Part shown: piece after piece, positions 23,641 to 35,035 of the stretch
Numbering within the stretch: position 1 is the first letter of the stretch
How the letters are laid out: the number at the start of each line of letters is the position of its first letter
Assembly: GCA_013180625.2 (NCBI GenBank)
Contig: SNVD02004473.1
Location: 1 to 64,000, forward strand
DNA: 64,000 nucleotides
Source of the DNA: Boswellia sacra
Taxonomy: Eukaryota > Streptophyta > Magnoliopsida > Sapindales > Burseraceae
Reading direction: 5' to 3'
Translations under genes and position numbers: made by a program
Notes under the pieces: generated by a model
Seen by the model: only the letters and a program-made list of their open reading frames with translations
Databases searched by the model: none
Told to the model about the DNA's origin: nothing

Positions 23641-25270
23641 ATTTGTGTAATATCTTTTGCGACGAAAAGTTTGTCGCAATAGGTTTTATCTCGTCACAAA
23701 AAAATTCTTTCCAAATTAGTCACTCGAGTTTTTAGTGAGGAAATAAATATTCATCGCTAAAGGTTTTATTTTGCGACAAAAAATTCCTAGCAAAATATCA
23801 TTTTTTTTAAATACTAGCTTTTGCGATGAAATAATAATTTTGTTGCAAAAGCCCTTTTTTTGCGACAAATTTTATATCAATTTCGCAAAAGACTTTGTCA
23901 CGAAAAATTGTTTTTTTATAGTGAAAGTTTCGTTGTTGAATTATAAGTTCAACCTAGAGTACATAACAAATCTCTTTGAGAATCGTCATACCACAAGGAC
24001 AAATAATTCTCTTTTATGCCTTATTTCTATAAACACTCACTTGGACAACCTCAAGAAGGTAATTACCCATCCAACATCTATACAACTTTGTAGATGACAC
24101 TTATCCACTCATAACATGTCTCATGTAAATTTTCAAAACAAAACGAGGTCATATTCCCTATCAATTTCACTTATTTCATTACTTTAACATTTTTGTCAAA
24201 GTATTCTTTCCACTGAGCAACATGTCTTTAGTAATTTATAGAATCTATAATCCTACTCAAATGGCTATAAATTCTTATAGACTAATACAAAACGCATACA
24301 ACATTCTCTATACGAACATTCTTATAGAATCTATAATAGGTTTTGGCCATCCAAAAACAATTTATTCTACCTACTCTGTTCTGAAAGTTAAAACTCTCAA
24401 TTTTATGAGCCCAAATTAGAAAAATCACAACAATTCGTACAAAGCTTCAACAGCCATTGAAAATTTCCAGTCTCAAAGAAAACATGTTGAAAACTTTGCA
24501 TACAAAAAATCAAGCATCGTTATGAAGATTTGTCCCCTCAAATCAAGTTTGTTCCTCCTGCTTTGTTTTAAAATAAAGGAAGTCCAAATTTCATGTCAAA
24601 ACCTCAAAAATTCACCAAAATTCACGTACTTTGAACTTTTAAGTGATTCAAAATTATATATAATCCTAGGCATGTCTATTTTAATCAATAAAAATTTCAT
24701 AGGCAAGGAACAACTCTACAATTTTTTGAAATTTTTGTACTCTCTACTGCTCAGTGTACAAACTCTATTGAACTTGAACCCAAATCTCATTTCTTACTCT
24801 CTAATTTCATCCAGTCCTCCTAATTTGGCCATAGCTCACTCTAATAATCTTTCCTAGCAACATTTCAGTATTACATGATATAAAACACCTTAAGCCACAA
24901 AATTTCTAACAATTTTCATACTCCAAAGCTAGAACTATGAGAAGAAAGTAGGTGTTAACTTTCGCTTCCTTTGTCATCTTGAATTTCTTGGCAAAATGGA
25001 GAGGAAAGAGTGGAAGAAAGCACTAGAGGATTGAAGGAGCGAAGAACTAATAACGAATTTTCTAGAGGCTCTCCCCTTAAATAGACAAGCATGTAGGGAC
25101 AAAATTCATTTCAGGCCCTAACTTCCTTAATCTTCTATTTAAACCCTCCAACAATTTAATTCACTGCATACGTTTAAGCACGCACACATATACAATAATA
25201 CTTATACATTATAATACAATCATATCATGTCACTTATAAAATTTAGGATATCACATCTTCAAATCCATTG

Positions 25271-25493
25271 TTATATAGTGTCAGCCAATTCTCGTCCTTT
25301 GATTTCATATGGGAGCAGTAGTATGCAAAATAGTGTGAGAAGAATAACAAATCCGAAGAGAAATATGGCAGCTGCTTGATGGCAACCAATCACCAATCCA
25401 ACTGCTACAAGAGGGCATGCCATGCCACCAACTCTTCCCACTGCATTTGCAATGCCGCCAATAGTTACCCTCAAAGAAGTTAGATATACCTAA

Positions 25494-25529
<36 letters not shown>

Positions 25530-27715
25530 TAAATAACTAACTAGAGAAAAAATATTGAATTTTAATGTCATTCATTGCAATGGAAATGTAAATAATCTGT
25601 TTACATGAAGCAGTATAACTGTTTGTTAAGTAAATACTTAGTTATATGAAGCATAAGTTTAGTTAAGGGCCCAAATTATAATCTTATCAAGTTCTCTAAT
25701 AGGCTTCATCATATGCAATATTCACTAGACTAAATGAAACCCTGATGCAAACAGAAATGTAGAGATGAATTTGAGTTTGATATATATCAAGGTGAGTAAC
25801 CATTTGACTCAAAAGATTAAGCTTGCAATTATAGATCTAATATTAATATTAAGTTCTCTAACACCATCTATATATATGTGTGGAACAAATAGAAAGTAAC
25901 TGTAGCAAAAGAACTGAACAAATATAACTCACAACAAATTTACTCACGAGAATGGAAACATAACTGTCCTATATGCTGCAATGTCAAAAAAAAAAAAAGT
26001 AATATCTCTAGAGATATCCTTACATAATTAAGAAACATCAATGACTGCCAATGCAAGCGCGCACACACACATATATATATAATGTTTATGCAAGTTTGGT
26101 CCTTTAATGTTAATAAACCTAGAAAGTAGAACATACCTTTCTAAGTGAATTTCGAGCTTTCAGATGTGCAATAATGCTCTTGAAGAGTACCAAAACAAAA
26201 CACTGAGATTTCTCAAAAAGAACAAGGAAATTCATTAAAACTTTCTCAGCAATAGACACTAGAAAGTGCGTAGATACAATTGCCAAAAATTCAAGCTCCA
26301 AATAGTAGTACTATTGTTAAAGTAACAGGCTAATAAGTAACCAATGGTAGGACAAACATGAAAGCGAAAACAGATAAAATTGCCATGGAATTCTTGCAAT
26401 CAACTTTTGCCACAATTACAGTAGAGAGAAGACACCTTAGAAGCTTTGGAAATGAATTTTTAGGATAAATGTTACTGAACCATTACTCAATTAATCAAAA
26501 GTGGTTAAAAATGATCACTGTAAGTAACAAGTACAAAAAATGAATATGATCACATATGCATTACCTGCCAAGCTAGTGATGAACACATTCATGTATGGGC
26601 TTATATTCTCGTCATTTTCCAAATCGAAGAGGGATGTGCCACATTTAGTTTGTCCACTACTAAGCTCTGAAGTCAGCAGTATAACGCCATAATATAAGAA
26701 TGACTGTGCAAAGAGTAGTACCCAAATCAAAAAGGTAGCTTTAATGAGTCTTGGAGATAAAAGCATGAAAAATGATAAGAATGCTTATTTTACTTCTATG
26801 GTTTCTCTATAGTTGAAGAAAGAAGACAGATATGCCCATGAAAACAAAAGATTCCCTATCTATTGAAGCAATGTTACAAAAAATAAGCATTCTAGGCGGT
26901 AAACCTATTCTATTTGAAGCTATTTTCCCTAGAACATGATGAGCATCAGCAATTCTACCAGCCATGTATAGGAACCATGGAGACTTTGGGGCAAGACCGT
27001 GAAAAACAAGTATATAAAATGATGGTGAAGTGGAAAGTGTTAGTAGCCACCCCAATTCAACCTTGGCATGACAATCTACAGTAGGAACAAGATTTTCAAA
27101 TTTTATGCTTAATATCTTTTGAGTCTAACTTATCACTAACATATCATTTTATTGATTTTAGAACTCAAAAGATATCATAATTGTTACAATTCAAACTAAC
27201 AAAAACTGATACATATATGCTTGAATTGGACTCCTTATCAATCATATGGAGGGAATAAGTTCAATAAAAATCATCAAAATTATACTACGTGGCCTCAAAC
27301 CAGGCAGATTATCCATTTCTAAGGGATGTGGAGCTGATTCTGATTGTCATGTGCATGAGGAATAGATGCATTTTTCCATGGAAAAAGACTAAAATTGATG
27401 TGGGAGATAGAAACAAACCCAGGCAAGTGAAGCCTCAAATACTGTTCCAAGTGTCCAGAAAATTGCTATGACTACCAACCAAATGCTTCTATTGGAAGCA
27501 AGAACAAATTCTACAAACCAGGATATAAATAGAGGGCCACCGCCAAGGCCAAAATGAACCAAACCACAGAGAGTCACCAACGATATGTAGTTTGGGGAGA
27601 ATGCACCTAATAATCCAACTACACTAGCAACTACAGATATGCCAAGAAAACCCTTCTTGGAAAGGGAAAATGGAATAAGGCCATAATTAGAAATAAGATT
27701 GGCCAACATGATCAA
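25271..27715 (-). pseudogene. OCT7/NIAP-type MFS transporter remnant
   Basis: The family contains plasma-membrane or vesicular MFS carriers of organic cations, or nicotinate. Exon blocks on the minus strand: 27715-27419 (LLGAFSPNYISLVTL, FGLGGGP, GTVFEASLAW); 27075-26810 (IVMPRLNW, then shifted frame LLTLSTSPSFYILVFHGLAP); 26766-26560 (FLYYGVILLTSEL, YMNVFITSLA); about 26300-26230 and 25985-25950 (degenerate; AAYRTVMFPFS); and 25487-25271 (GIANAVGRVGGMACPLVAVG to KGRELADTI stop). Lesions: a one-base loss near 27050 breaks the frame after MPRLNW, the fourth block is barely alignable, and the N-terminal third is absent. The usual GRRKG loop reads SKKGF. A CACTA-like terminus at 27744 adjoins the missing side and solo LTR A adjoins the stop. 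Confidence 0.82.
25496..25530. repeat. (TAA)n microsatellite in an intron of the transporter remnant
   Basis: About twelve TAA units next to the final exon. Confidence 0.9.
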
Positions 27716-27743
27716 GAGCTCAAAGGTTTGAAGAATAAAGATA

Positions 27744-28330
27744 CACTACAACAAAAACACTAATTTCCAAGGGCCAAATGCTCTCGCTAAACTAAGAATC
27801 CCCTTAGAAATATGTATTTCTGACTGCTAAAGGCGCTCAAAGGTCGTCGCTAATATCTTGGCTAGCAATTTTATTTTTTTGACAAGCCCTCATTAAGAAC
27901 ATAATTTCGAGGATTAAATGGCCTTACTGAAGTTATTGGTAATATTATTGATTTGATGGCCAAAATATTTTCGAGTCTCTTATTTTATTAGAAATTATTT
28001 TTTTCCAAGGATATTATCCCTTGCAAACAAAATTTAAAGCCATCAAAAATGTATTTAAATGACAATTAAATACTATTGCGAGAGTTAAAATTCCCTAGCT
28101 AACATGTTTTAGTGATGGAAAAAATTATTTCGAGGCTTATATTTTGTCAAACGTTAACCTTTTTTGGAGGGCTTTTACCTCTTGCTCATTGTCACTAATA
28201 TTACAAAAACAACGATTAAGATAATTTTTGAGAGTCATAGCTTGTGGGAAATAATTCTATTTTCGGGAATAATTTCCCTTCTAAATGATATTTCAAGTTA
28301 TTGTAAAATTATATATATGTATCAAATAAT
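27744..28330 (+). mobile_element. Left end of a CACTA-like element (far end not found)
   Basis: CACTACAACAAAAACAC at 27744 is a CACTA-type terminus. It is followed by about 400 bp rich in repeated short words (TTTTCGAGG, TTTCCAAGG, CCCTTGC and inverses) resembling a decayed subterminal array. No inverse GTTGTAGTG end was found before the copia element, so the right boundary is open and the end given here is only where the repeat character fades. Confidence 0.55.
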
Positions 28331-29104
28331 TATAAAATTCAAGCCAATATGAACAAATTTTTAAATAAAATACCATAGTTATACCAACTTCTAATATTAA
28401 CCTTACAAAATGCATCTGATTAAAAAATAAATAAGAACGCATAAATTTTAAAAGTAAAGTGATACATTAAATTCCTCCACTATACATCTTTTAAGTCTTC
28501 AAAATGTTTTTTGTTTTTAAAATTGTGCATATGTCAAATACCTTTCATCTATATATAAAAGTAATAAAACCCAAAAGCACTACTTTTGGTATCACATACC
28601 AAATCAATGCAAAATATTGTTGTGCGATAGCCCTTTGTATTACTGACTCATTCCTTTGCCAAAACTTTATTTCACCTGTAACACACAACAGTGACTTAAT
28701 TAGAATTATACAAATCTGCAATGTGAAATATTTGCAAACTACAAAAGATTTTTGTATAAGGCTTTACAAATCTTTTTCATACATTTACCAACATTTTTTA
28801 CTTAATACCATGGAGTTGTTAGATAGAAAGATACCTGCTTCGTTGTTTATTCCATTCTAACATCATATACTCAAAAGAATTATCACAACCTTTAACTAGG
28901 ATAGAGATAAGGAAATTGATAAATTGTTCAAACATTTGGGGCACTTATATAAACCTACATTTTAATCACTTTTCAAATGTAAAGGCAAATGTTAGATCAA
29001 TAGAACATGATAAAGCTTCTAACATCTTAGCCGCAACATAAGAGATAAGGGGGAGAAAAGTTTGATTAAAATATAACACACACACACACAAAAACAAAAA
29101 GGAA
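28331..29104. other. AT-rich stretch, nothing recognised
   Basis: No coding or repeat signal. It may be interior of the CACTA-like element that begins at 27744. Confidence 0.4.
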
Positions 29105-29372
29105 GTAAAAGAGGTTAAAGCTTTTGCAGAAGTTGATAAATTGAAAAATGATACCAATCTAGCAAAATAAGCAGTAATAAGTTTCTCAAACTTGATATTT
29201 AAGCATATCACGAGCGGCTAACAAGAGCAGTAACAAGGTCCCTGATATGCTCCACCATTTGTGATGGAAAATGCAAAATGAGTTGCGGTATATAAGTCCC
29301 AACAAATAGTGAGCTAGAGCTTTCCAAATTAGGATCAAGAAGCCTGCATTTAGATTGCTCAAAACTTAGTAT
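29105..29372 (-). pseudogene. Importin-9-like exon fragment
   Basis: After an acceptor-like TTTCCAG, one minus-strand frame reads CRLLDPNLESSSSLFVGTYI, then PQLILHFPSQMVEHIRDLV, then LRNLLLLIFARLV. This matches a HEAT/ARM-repeat segment of plant importin-9-type nuclear transport receptors, which carry proteins through nuclear pores. Two in-frame stops (TGA and TAA) lie between the DLVTALVSR and LRNLLLL segments, at positions where glutamine is expected. No other importin exons were seen nearby, so this is an isolated fragment. It lies about 1.4 kb inside the CACTA-like terminus at 27744 and was possibly captured by that element. Confidence 0.72.
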
Positions 29373-29720
29373 CTGGAAATCAAAATATATAGCATGTCAA
29401 AGGGGGCCAGAAAGAAGCAATTACTATATTTGTCTTATCATTTATCAGAGGTTATTCTGTATTCCTAAAGTACAAAATGATTCATCGATATAATTTTTAA
29501 TTTCATAAAATCAATTTCATTTCATTTTAAAAGAAATGACTAAAATAATCTTTAAGATACTTCTTCCCATAGACAAATTCATACTCTTGTCACAAAAACT
29601 CACTAGTCCAAGGACTAAGCCTAAAATTGTTCAAAAAATCCAAAAGGTGGAAAATAATTTATCAAAACATGAATTGGTTAGCCGTATGTTATAAGTATTG
29701 TTATATTTGTGGTTATTTCT
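29373..29720. other. Spacer before the copia element
   Basis: AT-rich, nothing recognised. It could be intron of the importin fragment. Confidence 0.4.
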
Positions 29721-30457
29721 TGTTAGAATGTTACGCAATATAGAATTTTTTTCTATATTAGAATTAAAACAAATCGAAATTTGTATCAAACTAGGAAGTT
29801 AAGTTTGATTGTAATTTGTTTTAATAGGGTAATCTTGGATACTCATAATCTAGCAAAGAAACTAAAATAGGAAGAGTATTGATTATACTTCTAGTTTAGG
29901 AATCTTTGTTAGACTAGGAAAGAAACTCAAAGGCCTATGTAAAGCCTTGTTCATATGAGTGAAAGAAAAAACAAGAAGAGAAGTGAAGAGAGAACGTTTC
30001 AAACTCCTTAGAATAAAAAAGGTTGACAACGTGTGGGGGTGATCTTGGAGGTCCACAATTTTTAGTCTCTTGGAAACAAACATCATAGGCATGGTATCTT
30101 TGGGGTGTTGTTAGAGAGATAATCATTCTAGAGATTTGGTGCCTAATGAGTTCTTCTTGTTTAGTCTTTCCTTAGAAGCATATATCATAGATTGATGAAT
30201 ATCTTGGGCTCTATGCATGTGAAGGCTATAAGATTTAAAATCTTTGTAATTGTTGCTTGTATTCTTGTAAATTTTCTTTATTATTGATTGGAATAAAGTT
30301 GTTGCTGAGATCTCCAAAGTGGACATAGGTTTGATTGGTCGAACCACTATAAATCTAGTGTCGTTTGTCTTATCTATTTTTTTGCTCATTGTTTCATCAT
30401 AATTTTGTTAAGATCATGGATAGAATGTTTTCATGAATAGTTCCAAATTTCACAACA
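29721..30457 (+). mobile_element. 5' LTR of the copia element (candidate)
   Basis: Begins TGTTAGAATG and ends TTTCACAACA two bases before the primer site, giving 737 bp with TG...CA ends. The last 200 bp have the look of plant copia LTR R-U5 sequence (GGAATAAAGTTG, CCACTATAAATC). No matching copy exists downstream of the coding region. Confidence 0.6.
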
Positions 30458-30459
30458 AC

Positions 30460-30471
30460 TGGTATTAGAGC
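30460..30471 (+). other. Initiator-tRNA-Met primer binding site
   Basis: TGGTATTAGAGC differs from the plant copia consensus TGGTATCAGAGC by one C-to-T transition. Confidence 0.85.
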
Positions 30472-30491
30472 TATTGGTTATTGGATCTGAG

Positions 30492-33400
30492 ATGGCTATA
30501 ACAAAGTTTGAGATGGAATGGTCTAATGGCAAGGGTGATGCTAGTGGTGGGAAAGAATGATTTGAGCTTAAGGTGGAGTCCTATTCAAATCATGATCCAA
30601 AGACTAGTGGAATAGATGAAGCACCCAAAGAGATTTATGAGGAAAAGATGCCAGAATGGTTTGGTAGGACAGTTAGCAAGTTCAAGCATTGCTTGGACTT
30701 TATCCAAATGAAATGCTTAACAAGTGGTTTAAAGCAATTGATGGAAGACTGAAAAGTATGCAAGATGAAAAGAATTGGGAGAAGATAGATGGTGATACGA
30801 TGGCAAGTCTGCATCTAGCAGTTGCAGATGAAGTGCTGTCAAGTATTCAAGAATTAAACTCTGCAAAGGAGATTTGGGATACGTTGACAAGCTTGTATGA
30901 AGCCAAATCTCTGTACAACAAAATTTTCTTAAAAAGGAAGCTGTACACTCTTTGTATGTCAGAAACCATATCGGTGACTGAACATATCAACATTTTGAAG
31001 ACGTGATTCTCTCAGCTCTCAACCATTGAGCATAACATAGAAGAGAAAGAATGTGCTGAGCTTCTACTTCAAAGTCTACCTGATTCATATGATAATCTTA
31101 TCCTCAACTTGACAAATGGTTTGATGAAGTCATCTCTAGTCTTTAATGATGTTGCGACTGCTGTCTTAGAAGAAGAAAGCAGACGTAGAAATAAGAAAGA
31201 TAGAATAATGACTTCTCAACAAGCAGAGGCTTTATCCGCCAACAGAGGGAGATCAAGGGAATGTGGTTTCAGTGGGAGACACAATCAGAACAAGGGAAAG
31301 TCTAAAGGAAGGAAGTTTGTTAAATGCTACCATTGTGGAAGGCAAGGGCACATGAAAAACGAGTGTTGGTATCTTAAGAAGAATGGAGAGGGAAAAAAAC
31401 AAAGGAAAAGAGTCTGAGTCGTCAGGATCTTAGGGTTGTGTAGCCAGTACTTCAGGAGATAGCGAAATCTTGTGCAGCGAGGCAACAACAGCTACAAAAG
31501 GCAAAAAAAGGTTTGCTAAAATCTAGTTAATTGATTCAGCAGTAACATGGCATATGAATTCTAGAAGAGATTAGTTCTATCAATATAAGCCTATCTTAGA
31601 AGGGTCTATATACATGGGTGATGATCATTGCTTAAAAATTGCTGGTATTAGAACTATCAAAGCAAAAATGTTTGATGGTATGATTCGCACTATCCAAGAT
31701 GTACGACATGTGATTGGCTTGAAGAAGAATTTGCTATCGATGGGACAGTTGGATGACCTCAGATGTGAGTTCCATACAAAAAATGGGACTATGAAGGTTG
31801 TCAGAGGCGCGCTTGTGGTGATGAAGGTAGAAAAGATTCTAGTAACCTATACATCCTCCATGGAGAAACTGTTCAGGAGGTAGAAACAGTAGTTGCTAGT
31901 TTTGGAGAAGAATTATCTATGATATGGCATCGAAGACTTGGCTATATGTCTGAAAAGGGTTTGAGAATTCTCTCTGATCGAAAACTGCTTCCTAGAATTA
32001 AAACTGTAAGTTTACCATTCTTTGAGCATTGTGTTATTAGCATGCAGAATATACTGAATTTAATAGATCTATTTCTAGGAGTAAAAATATTCTAAACTTG
32101 ATTCATTCTGATGTTTGTGAATCACTGGTTACATCCCTAGAAGGAGCAAATTACTTTGTATTGTTTATGGATGATTATTCTAGGAGATATTGGGTATATG
32201 TCATCAAGAAAAAGTTAGATGTATTTCCAGTATTTAAAGCCTTCAAAGCACAAGTGGAACTTGAATCCAGAAAAAGGATCAAGTGTTTGAGGACAGATAA
32301 TGGGAGAAAATTCTGCAACAAGGAATTTGACGTATTTTGCAGTCAATAAGGTGTGAAACGGCAGAAGACAGTTGCTTACACACCACAACAAAATGGAGTG
32401 GCAGAGTGGATAAATAGAACTCTCGTAGAAAGAATGAGAGCGTTACTAAAAACTATAGGTGTACCAAATACATTTTGGGTAGAAGCAGCCACCACAGCCT
32501 GTTACTTAATAAATAGGTCTCCATCAACAGCAGTTGAGATGAAGACACCTCTGGAGATATGGGCTGGTAAGCCAACTGATTATTCTTCTCTTCATATTTT
32601 CGGATGTCCTGCTTATGTGATGTATCATGACCAAGAAAGAACGGAGTTAGATCCAAAATCTAGGAAATGTATCTTCTTGGGGTATACTGATGGAGTAAAG
32701 GGGTATCACCTATGGGGTCCTCTGCCCTTAAGGTTTTCATCAGCAGCGATGTTGTCTTTGTAGAAGACATGTCTAAATGTGAAGAAAGTGATAGCACGAA
32801 GAAAAATGTTGAGACTGTATCAATAAGGAAGAAACAGTTTCTTCTGAAGCAATAGCAAAACACGATGATTAAGAACCATTCGAGTCTGAAGCACCTGAAG
32901 TCCATCGATCAACCCGAGAAAAAAGGGAACCTTCTTGGCACTTAGAGTATGTGATGGTGAGCAATATTGCATACTGTCTCCTATCAGAAGATGGGGAGCC
33001 TTTAACCTTTCAGGAGGCTATAACAAGTTCTAATGCATCTCTATGGATGACAGCAATGCATGAAGAGATAGAAGCCTTAGACAAAAACAAGACATGGGAA
33101 CTTGTGTCACTACCACATGGAAGAAAAGCCATCGAAAACAAATAGGTCTACAACATCAAACGTGATGGCAATGATCAAGTGAAGCGGTATCGTGCTAGAC
33201 TGGTGGTCAAAGTATATGCTCAAAAAGAAGGAGTTGATTTCAACGATATATTCTCTCCTATGGTATGACTTACAACAATTATAGCAGTCTTGGCTATGTG
33301 TGCTACATTTGACTTAAACTTAGAGCAGTTAGATGTAAAAACTTTGTTTCTTCATGGAGAATTTGAAGAAGAAATTTATATGCTCCAACCGGAAGGTTTT

Positions 33401-34555
33401 ATTAAAGAAGGAAATAAGAACTTGGTTTGTAGGTTGACCAAATCTCTACATAGCTTAAAACAGGAGCCAAGGTGTTGGTACAAGAGATTTGATTCATTCA
33501 TCATCAGGCTTGGGTACAACAGACTCAGTTCAAATCATTGTACGTATTACAAGAGATTTGAGCAAGACTTTGTCATTTTGCTATTGTACGTGGACAATAT
33601 GTTGTTAACAGGCAATAACAGAGATCAGGTCCAAGAATTAAAGGCACAGTTGGCTAGGGGATTTGAAATGAAGGATTTAGGATGGGCAAACAAGATTTTA
33701 GGGATGCAAATTCATCGAGACCAAAAAAACAAGAAGATTTGGCTATCTCAAAAGAACTACTTCAAGAAAATCTTGCACCGCTTCGACATCCAAGATTGTA
33801 AGCTAATTTCCACCCCACTTCTGTTAATCATAAATTATCCTCAAGTATGAGTCCTAGCAATGAAGTGGAGAGGATGAAAATGTCTCGAGTATCGTATGCA
33901 TCAACAGTAGGGAGCCTAATGTATGCTATGATTTGTACAAGATGAGACATTACACAAGAAGTGGAAGCGGTTAGTAGATTCATGGCTAATCTGGGGAGAG
34001 AGTATTGGAATACTGTTAAGAGGATCCTTAGATACATCAAAGGGACCTATAATGCTGGGCTATGCTATGGAGGATCAGAGTTCATTGTCAAGAGCTATGT
34101 TGATTCAGATTTTGTAAGAGACATTGACAAAAGGAAGTCCACTACAGGCTATGTGTTTACACTTGGAGAAGGTGCTGTGAACTCGGTATCAAAACTAAAA
34201 ACTGTTGTGGCTCTATCTACAACAAAAGTAGACTATATGGCAGCTACATAATCTTACAAGGAAGCTGTCCGGATCAAAAGGTTATTGGAGGAACTCGGGC
34301 ACAAACAAGAGAAGATTTCTTTATTTTGTGACAGTCAGAGTGCCTTGCATATCGCAAAGAATCCAGCCTTTCATTCAAGAATGTAGCACATAGGAGTTCA
34401 ATATCATTATGTACGAGAAGTAATAGAAGATAGAATAGTGGATATGCAAAAAAATCCACATGAAGGACAACATAGCAGATGCATTGACCAAACCAATCAA
34501 TGCTAACAAGTTCATCTGGTGTAGAACGTCTTGTGGCCTGTTAGAGAAGTGAGCA
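30492..34555 (+). pseudogene. Ty1/copia gag-pol polyprotein, decayed
   Basis: Order is that of copia. Gag (about 30690-31410) has EIWDTLTSLYEAKSLYNKIF and a zinc knuckle CYHCGRQGHMKNEC. A GAG-pre-integrase block lies at 31614-31990. Integrase (32098-32700) keeps the Asp, Asp and Glu motifs IHSDVC, LRTDNG and NGVAEWINRT. Reverse transcriptase (32951-33850) has FLHGEFEEEIYMLQPEGF and LLYVDNMLL. RNase H (33960-34555) ends in an ADALTKPI-like block. There are many breaks: an early stop after the gag start, a TGA near 31003, a TAA near 32347 in integrase, several in RT and a TAG near 34384. The reverse transcriptase YVDD box reads YVDN, so a catalytic Asp is gone. Confidence 0.92.
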
Positions 34556-34593
34556 GCATGTATAAAGACAAGACTAAAAGTAAAAATGCCTTC

Positions 34594-34999
34594 AAGTAGG
34601 AGAATGTGAAGTGTGAAGAGTGTGAAGACATTTTTGCCTTTCACACAATCCAATGTTGGTGGGAAGTAAAGTGTAGGTGGGAAGGTTTGGCTATATAATA
34701 AAGTCTCTTCCTCCCCTTTTACTTGTCCTAAGCTTATGTATTAAGTTTTTCTCTCCTTTCTCCCTTGTTATCTCCTCCATTCTAATTGTGAGAAAGATTA
34801 TATATTTTTCTTCATAGTAAAATATTTTCGGTCTTAGCCTGTGGAGGTTTTCCTCAAATTGAGGGTTTTACCACGTTAAATTGTTGTATCTTTATTTTCT
34901 TTGTTGCCTTTAAATTATTTATGTGGAAGGCTGAGCCGTCCAAGTTATCTATTTTATTTATTGTGGTAGGCAGTGCCACCCAAATTGTTATTTCTAACA
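34594..34999 (+). mobile_element. Polypurine tract and 3' LTR of the copia element
   Basis: The purine tract AAGTAGGAGAA (34594-34604) leads into TGTGAAGTGTGAAG at 34605. The LTR shows a TATATAATAAAG promoter-like block near 34692 and ends TTTCTAACA at 34999, about 395 bp. It does not resemble the sequence before the primer site at 30460. Immediately to the right lies NB-LRR sequence. Confidence 0.65.
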
Positions 35000-35035
35000 T
35001 AATAATTTGTTTCTTGTTTTTTATTTGAGCTACGG

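Larger units (their letters stand above)
19604..23923. mobile_element. CACTA-type non-autonomous element 2, nested in LTR A
   Basis: This 4320-bp element starts CACTACGGGAAAATCGA and ends TTTTTTTATAGTG (inverse CACTATAAAAAAA). AAA flanks both sides (19601-19603, 23924-23926). Both ends are filled with palindromic copies of TTTTGCGACGAAA / TTTCGTCGCAAAA. The interior, about 20040-22860, is very AT-rich, with no coding segment I could recognise and no transposase. The terminal inverted repeats have diverged beyond the first five bases, so boundaries rest on CACTA plus the 3-bp flank and the subterminal arrays. Confidence 0.8.
18009..25255 (-). mobile_element. Solo gypsy-type LTR (A), split by CACTA-type element 2
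   Basis: Read on the minus strand it starts TGTGATATCCTAAA (25255) and ends AATTGGGGTGTGACA (18009), the palindromic TGTGACACC...GGTGTGACA end type common in large gypsy LTRs. Flanks TCTTG (18004-18008) and TCTTC (25256-25260) match at four of five bases, supporting a target duplication. Without the nested element and its duplication the LTR is about 2.92 kb. A TATA-like TATTTAAGGGG lies near 25085 on the minus strand. No internal retrotransposon genes adjoin, so it is a solo LTR. It sits 15 bp beyond the stop codon of the OCT7-type remnant. Confidence 0.78.
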
